From Cyclobacteriaceae bacterium (GTDB taxonomy: Bacteria; Bacteroidota; Bacteroidia; Cytophagales; Cyclobacteriaceae): 10,860 nucleotides of DNA. A program made the position numbers and the translations under genes. The DNA is taken from positions 1 through 10,860 of the forward strand of contig JAUUZS010000083.1 in NCBI GenBank assembly GCA_030589835.1, written 5' to 3'. The notes beneath the pieces were generated by a model. The model ran no database searches. It saw only the letters and a list, made by a program, of their open reading frames with translations, and had not been told where the DNA came from. This document shows positions 8,801 to 10,860 of this stretch, one piece after another (position 1 is the stretch's first letter; each line of letters starts with the position of its first letter).

Positions 8801-9649
8801 TGCACCATCTGAAGCATCCACACCAAAGGTTTTTGCCCTTCCTATTTTGGCATTTCCACTATTCCTGGGTGATTCATGTCCTCCCCAGGATGAGGTAGAG
8901 GTGGTTACCCAATAATAATATACATCATTTGGCACAATAGCATTGTCGGTCCAGGCTCGCTTACTGCCCGTTGCAGTGTGTACCAAGGATCGGTTATAGG
9001 GTGTTGTTCCTCGATAAATTTTATACGAAACGTTAGCATCAGGCATATTTGTTCCCTTGCTCCAGGAAAGGTTTATTTTGTCAAAATATTGCTGGTTAGA
9101 TGCGGTGATGCCTGTTGGGGATTTTATTGCTGAAGTATAGGCATAGGTCAGGACACTGTAGCCACTACCTCTGTCATCGGAACTACTGGCTCTTGGATAT
9201 CCGCTCCATACCCAGGCGACGCAGTTACACCACACCCAGCTACAATCTTCATATTCGCTGTAGCGCAAACCCCACCAGCCGGAGTTACTTGGGCCTGCAA
9301 CATACGTTAGGGAACCACTGCTTTTGCTTCCACTTCCGGTGAATTTCTCTACAGAATTCGTATCGGAATTCTTTAATATGCTAAATTCATATTTCACAGC
9401 ATCGCTACATGCCACGACATTAGCCCCGCTATAAGAAATACCTATTGAGTAATCTGATCCGGAAGAAAAGGTAACGGCCATATCCGAATAGACTCTTTGT
9501 CCATAAGATAGAATTGGCGTAACCATAAAAACAATAAGGAGTATTGCTTTCGTTTTAAAATTGGAAAATCGGGCATAATGGCCTGGTAATCTGAAAAGAG
9601 CTTTTTTCATGACAATTGTGGTTTGGTTCATAAAGGTTAATTTCAACAT
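2894..9649 (-). CDS. giant T9SS-secreted multidomain surface protein with FN3, Ig-like and CBM6 modules
   Basis: A 2251-residue protein, exported by Sec and then by the T9SS to the cell surface or medium. Signal peptide to about G50 (hydrophobic core AILLIVFMVTPIL at 35-47). Starts at M1, M7 or M14 are all possible, and M14 (MKKALFR) gives the most usual signal length. Then: a Cys/Trp-rich segment (51-176); two fibronectin III-like domains (about 178-268, 272-361); three carboxypeptidase-regulatory or Cna-B-like domains (about 364-465, 468-555, 558-640); an unassigned beta-rich core (about 690-1300); an Ig-like stretch (1300-1405); an SbsA/Big_5-like Ig domain (1408-1520); a BACON-like domain (1522-1620); a domain with a nested CBM6 (1623-1865, CBM6 at 1698-1815); two W-rich repeats (1875-1956, 1960-2036); a second uninterrupted copy of the former domain (2047-2155); and a type A T9SS sorting domain (2166-2251: YPNPF, LPSGIYF, KKLILI). 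No catalytic domain is recognisable. An adhesin or glycan-binding scaffold is the best guess. Domain borders are by eye. Confidence 0.9.
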   Translation of the reverse strand: MLKLTFMNQTTIVMKKALFRLPGHYARFSNFKTKAILLIVFMVTPILSYGQRVYSDMAVTFSSGSDYSIGISYSGANVVACSDAVKYEFSILKNSDTNSVEKFTGSGSKSSGSLTYVAGPSNSGWWGLRYSEYEDCSWVWCNCVAWVWSGYPRASSSDDRGSGYSVLTYAYTSAIKSPTGITASNQQYFDKINLSWSKGTNMPDANVSYKIYRGTTPYNRSLVHTATGSKRAWTDNAIVPNDVYYYWVTTSTSSWGGHESPRNSGNAKIGRAKTFGVDASDGAYTSRVKIEWDDLSDFAEEIRVERSIPNSSNKEELDILSKNAKAYSDNEAIPGYNHTYYITPIQEVRTFPSLSDQGYIKPNGTIKGAIKSLLGAGVKGVTVCAKPITAGLPAGAVSMPSSGYCATTDIDGYFEIRNIYYFEEAEFEIVPAKTGPVEPHIFSPDTVTRIIDLNSKLSAGVNFTDESVFTVAGTITYPVSSTGADCGVPEVEILFDGENRGIFTDINGDWSYAIQDEGTYTFTPEFLHHQFENSSGQSSTTILVNDDFINLDFEDKQVDDIQVKVQGGCGDPVAEAVTLRVTSPNNCFNKTYTTDANGLLTLSNLAAREYSIQVIALQPVNSGILDQIGNKPIIIDLTVRDTAEVVTERDSLQITAADTIYLPNGAISITPADTVHTSVSDTTRGEVIPRADFIYHSPLNIAVDFSDAGAEVATGCTNSDGDNIIIMEQNIKYKLVFDVVEQLGNCPIDEGVLRIFDFVSDHGDEPIEIPIVNGFATYEIEAGLPEIATSVEHNHEKLLFVIPEIGFLDAEPLEYWITVTGVKTQAPSFITQSPDMPMLILHDPPGDNSYSFVEKGSEFKSFETHEMLIGGEAGVFADLLIGAKILTPFSSTGFGTLIRFSAVAGRDNFNRNGIETTISFNESFSTSDLDNLTGNVGDVYIGASFNQVFAFGDELTYDKNTCVADVDVIPTIDVNGFATTFVYTEHHIKNTLIPKLGELRAAVIGDRDTTQLSEDEKIQANQLLYDSLHWENVIAQNTTNRDTAAVFQENISFNAGAVYSKEYTSSTTTSTSFEYNTFVNIDFAAGIKIDNEAGAWFDSELGVTAKFRWGTTTNKGSDNSSSRTVGYILDDGDIGDFFSVDVKEDLAYGVPSFTLKSGTSSCPHEPGSQPRDDARIHILPPQINNVPIGGQAVFVANLTNESQSRETREYHVRVVSTTNPDGAIVSIGGKQINNNPASFFLDFNQTASIALTVERGPLASTYDSIGIMMFPPCEYSLWEDNGNITSSDTAWIFVDFQSQCSNVSLHLPGESWLVNQNNNDILNVAFTGYDLNNENLESITLQYKKQGQGWIDQITYKKEDLFGNFYDYAFDVSNLDDGNYRLRAKAYCGIEGGLSYSSEQSGIIDRTSLAPFGTPSPADGFLRLGQEISVVFDKDINCDFGSYDPELSTAYIKLFLNDSTEIPITVQCSENQDRLILVPDQDLFMQAELEGVELTAIIDSIQDNNGNVQKYSTQWSFLVNVSPVSWNPEAVFLSAVETEDVVISANLNNNAVLSKAFTITQWPDWLTPSVTAASILSGNSYNVQLDVVEDLLPGLYEGQVTAMIDDVPEVLYVSLELYAVDIGWTLYSPDFQYNMNIVAQFSSDESDVALSTGLRDKIAAYINGELRGIGEISFVPELNKYAAFINVNSNLVGKNGSFFEAEDNIDHKGAKSENVTDDGVNAKASKLKKKEWIEFDVYVTKDGTYSVDLRVSSKKSGQSLDLLVDGDLKATLAVPNTGDKSIFTTLNTNISLAEGTHVLRISSPGSEFYLNWFNFPEYHVRDLNAVEVIKFRMWDGLNGIEYGGVEELTFFADGVVGNAQDPFIIHPAGGIQEVPLAKGWTWISVNKESADMSVQKVFESITPPTSLNNITLKSQSAFSQYTLGTDWQGSINDIDIRKAYMIHLSDIADTLSMIGNTPESDVSISLTPKWNWIGYPKSGIMGVNDVLSDVDATAGDIIKSQFEFAEYNDVTDTWIGDMDFFQPGRGYKLFVSNAGTIEGSRISNSEELHLKHEYNMTMTANIDLGSIPFLENLSLHAYINGQFRGEIPVVYSDELDKYMSFIMIYGDRADIGEEVLVKLWDNENKKELALSPSDITFGIDQIEGSLADPVYFSIIDKESEGLVPYDLNISIYPNPFANQTLVSYFMPTTSRVVLTVVNSIGEEISRFEDIEQEPGHYEFNFNARELPSGIYFCNIETDDFFETKKLILITD
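2897..3154 (-). other. T9SS type A C-terminal sorting domain (coding segment)
   Basis: Residues 2166-2251 of the giant protein contain the conserved pattern of this sorting signal: NISIYPNPF near its start, a middle strand ending in VVNSIGEE, then LPSGIYF and KKLILITD at the very end. In Bacteroidota this domain directs passage through the outer-membrane translocon and is normally cleaved, often with attachment to surface lipopolysaccharide. It implies a complete T9SS elsewhere in the genome. Confidence 0.93.
4205..4558 (-). other. CBM6-like carbohydrate-binding module (coding segment)
   Basis: Residues 1698-1815 begin with FFEAED and end with FYLNWFNF, the usual opening (EAED/EAEDY) and closing (NWxxF) of CBM6 jelly-roll modules. 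Between them are KKKEWIEFDVYV, GTYSVDLRVSS, LDLLVDGDLKATLAVPNTGD and AEGTHVLRI, which follow the CBM6 strand order. The family binds many glycans (xylan, beta-glucans, agarose and others), so the ligand cannot be predicted here. Confidence 0.8.
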
Positions 9650-10036
9650 ATATTATGCTGAAATTATTTGGTTAATAGTTACATGTCAATGTACTGTAAA
9701 ACACCAATAATAATTTAATAATCACGCTATTAGAAAATTATTGGATTATTGAATTACTATAATTATATTTTTATTACCAAATAAATAATAATAAATATCA
9801 GAATAATTACAAATACTTATGTTAGTATCTCACTCTATTGACATTTATGCTGATTTTTATTGTGCATTGAAACCTGCTTGTCCTACAAACATTTTGCGCA
9901 CAATCATTTCACTGCCAGCCCTTTCTGAAATTTGCTGAGTCAGTACCTGGCTGCACATATTTACCAGAACAATTTATGGAGGGATTTTATTCCGTGTTGG
10001 ATTCCTTCATTACAATAAACCCTGAAAAAATGGAAG
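9650..10036. other. gene-free AT-rich spacer upstream of the giant gene
   Basis: This stretch separates the TPR gene from the giant gene, both on the minus strand. The half next to the giant gene (about 9650-9840) is strongly AT-rich with runs of TAAT/ATTA and no long frames, as expected of a promoter and leader. The other half (about 9850-10036) has a more ordinary base composition but only short frames (up to about 33-40 codons on either strand), none convincing. I found no clear TAnnTTTG promoter motif and no strong terminator after the TPR gene. Confidence 0.6.
9704..9744. promoter_or_regulatory. interrupted inverted repeat upstream of the giant gene
   Basis: CCAATAAT (9704-9711) is the reverse complement of ATTATTGG (9737-9744). 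Inside it TAATA (9716-9720) pairs with TATTA (9728-9732) around ATCACGC. It lies 55-95 bases before the giant gene's first possible start, so it could be an operator or a leader hairpin. In such AT-rich sequence a chance palindrome is quite possible. Confidence 0.25.
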
Positions 10037-10860
10037 CTACTTGCCAATTCTTTTCAAGCCTCCTTTTTTCAGTAGCTTGTTAAACCTTGGTTCATCAGGA
10101 AATCGAAAAACACCATCAGGGAAAGATATAAACCATATAAGGAAATAGTCGTGCTCTTTTATGGCTTTTTCGAGCCACCAAGAGCCCTGCTCAAGGTCGC
10201 CTCGAAGTATATAATATGAAAAAAAACATGATGGAGGCACATACTCTTTTTGGGCTTTTTGTTCCAGCGCATTGATCAGGTTCTCCGCCTCTTTTTGCTG
10301 TCCTGTCTCATAATATAAAATTGCCAGATGCGATACGATCATTGGCGCCCCACCGGATAGATCAACGGCTATTTTCATTTCTCTTACTGCTTCCTTTAGC
10401 ATTAATTTACCACTATAGGCCAACGAAAGGTGCAAATGCGTCAAATAAAAATCAGGGTTCATTTTCTGCACCAGGCTGATTTCATTTATCGCTTCGTCGA
10501 ATTGTGCGATAAAGCAATATACAACACCTACAGAATGATTAATAAAAACTGAAAGCGGATCAAGCTTTTGTGCTTGCTGTGCTTTTTTGAGCGCTTCATT
10601 ATGGCGGTTGGTAAATACAAGGAAAAATGAATACCAATTGAGTGCGTCAACGGAGTTGGGATTCAGCTGAAGGGCTTTTTTATATTCCTGCTCTGCATCA
10701 CTCCAGTTCCAATCATAATATAAATTGATGTTCCCTAATGCGACATGCGCCTCAGCAAGGTTCATATCAACTTCCAATGCCTTCATGGCATATTCTTTGG
10801 CTTTTGGAAATGCTTCGTTTGGAGGAATTGCCCCGTATGTAGAACTGGTAAAGTAATAGT
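10037..10860 (-). CDS. TPR-repeat protein, C-terminal part (5' end beyond window)
   Basis: The frame is open to the right edge: upstream of the first in-window ATG (10784-10786) it continues with YYFTSSTYG, then AIPPNEAFPKAKEYA, which fits the same repeat pattern. That ATG is therefore internal and at least 24 more residues belong to the gene. The visible 273 residues form tetratricopeptide repeats (for example KALEVDMNLAEAHVALGNI, YKKALQLNPNSVDALNWYSF, AQKLDPLSVFINHSVGVVY, SLVQKMNPDFYLTHLHLSLA). They end with WWLEKAIKEHD and FPDEPRFNKLLKKGGL. This arrangement, with YDWNWSDAEQEY early and EPRFNKLLKK at the end, is characteristic of the TPR tail of bacterial proteins whose N-terminus is a DNA-binding winged helix, an adenylate cyclase or kinase domain, or a TolB-like domain. 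Which one applies here cannot be seen. The role is probably in signalling or regulation. It precedes the giant gene by 387 bases, so co-transcription is doubtful. Confidence 0.88.
   Translation of the reverse strand, partial: YYFTSSTYGAIPPNEAFPKAKEYAMKALEVDMNLAEAHVALGNINLYYDWNWSDAEQEYKKALQLNPNSVDALNWYSFFLVFTNRHNEALKKAQQAQKLDPLSVFINHSVGVVYCFIAQFDEAINEISLVQKMNPDFYLTHLHLSLAYSGKLMLKEAVREMKIAVDLSGGAPMIVSHLAILYYETGQQKEAENLINALEQKAQKEYVPPSCFFSYYILRGDLEQGSWWLEKAIKEHDYFLIWFISFPDGVFRFPDEPRFNKLLKKGGLKRIGK

Noticed and set aside
9647..9649. M1 of the giant gene as the certain start
   Set aside because: M7 (9629-9631) and M14 (9608-9610) are in frame and none of the three has a Shine-Dalgarno sequence. 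M14 gives a more typical signal peptide, so the outermost start is kept only as the widest boundary.
9900..9955. Weak hairpin (TGCCAGCC with GGCTGCA) as a terminator for the TPR gene
   Set aside because: The stem is short with a bulge, the loop is about 28 bases, and no U-tract follows on the minus strand.
9857..9958. A 33-residue minus-strand frame starting MCSQVLTQQ with a protein-like composition between the TPR and giant genes
   Set aside because: It is short, lacks a recognisable family or ribosome site, and an overlapping minus-strand frame and a plus-strand frame of about 40 codons (9819-9941) look just as plausible. I cannot separate a small gene from chance.

Overview
The window looks like a piece of a Bacteroidota chromosome, probably from a Cytophagales-type or related marine or soil polysaccharide degrader. 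Three things point there: a type A sorting domain of the type IX secretion system (T9SS) at the C-terminus of a giant secreted protein, a secreted family 8 polysaccharide lyase (PL8), and start codons without Shine-Dalgarno sequences in a moderately AT-rich genome. All convincing genes lie on the minus strand, so the order of transcription runs from high to low coordinates.

In that order: (i) the C-terminal part of a TPR protein (10037-10860), cut by the right edge; (ii) a 387-base gene-free stretch, strongly AT-rich on the side next to the following gene, which should hold that gene's promoter and leader; (iii) a single 2251-codon gene (2894-9649) for a secreted multidomain surface protein with fibronectin III, carboxypeptidase-regulatory-like and other Ig-like modules, a carbohydrate-binding module of the CBM6 type nested inside another domain, a tandem W-rich repeat pair and a T9SS sorting signal; (iv) a perfect 15-bp-stem terminator for that gene; (v) a spacer (2450-2840) with REP-like palindromes and what may be the decayed tail of a plus-strand gene; (vi) a PL8 lyase (80-2449) with a signal peptide and an exact 68-residue tandem duplication in its C-terminal domain; (vii) 36 bases further on, the first 14 codons of another probable secreted protein, running off the left edge.

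My reading is that PL8 and the gene at the left edge begin an operon for degrading a uronic-acid-containing polysaccharide (a glycosaminoglycan such as chondroitin or hyaluronan is the family's usual substrate). The giant protein is a separately terminated surface protein that may bind glycans through its CBM6. No SusC/SusD pair, sulfatase, glucuronyl hydrolase or regulator is visible, so a full polysaccharide utilization locus cannot be claimed from this window. There is no tRNA, rRNA, CRISPR array or intact insertion sequence that I can see. The most unusual points are the internal duplication in PL8, the CBM6 nested in a domain that also occurs uninterrupted in the same protein, and a long beta-rich core of the giant protein that I cannot assign to a family.
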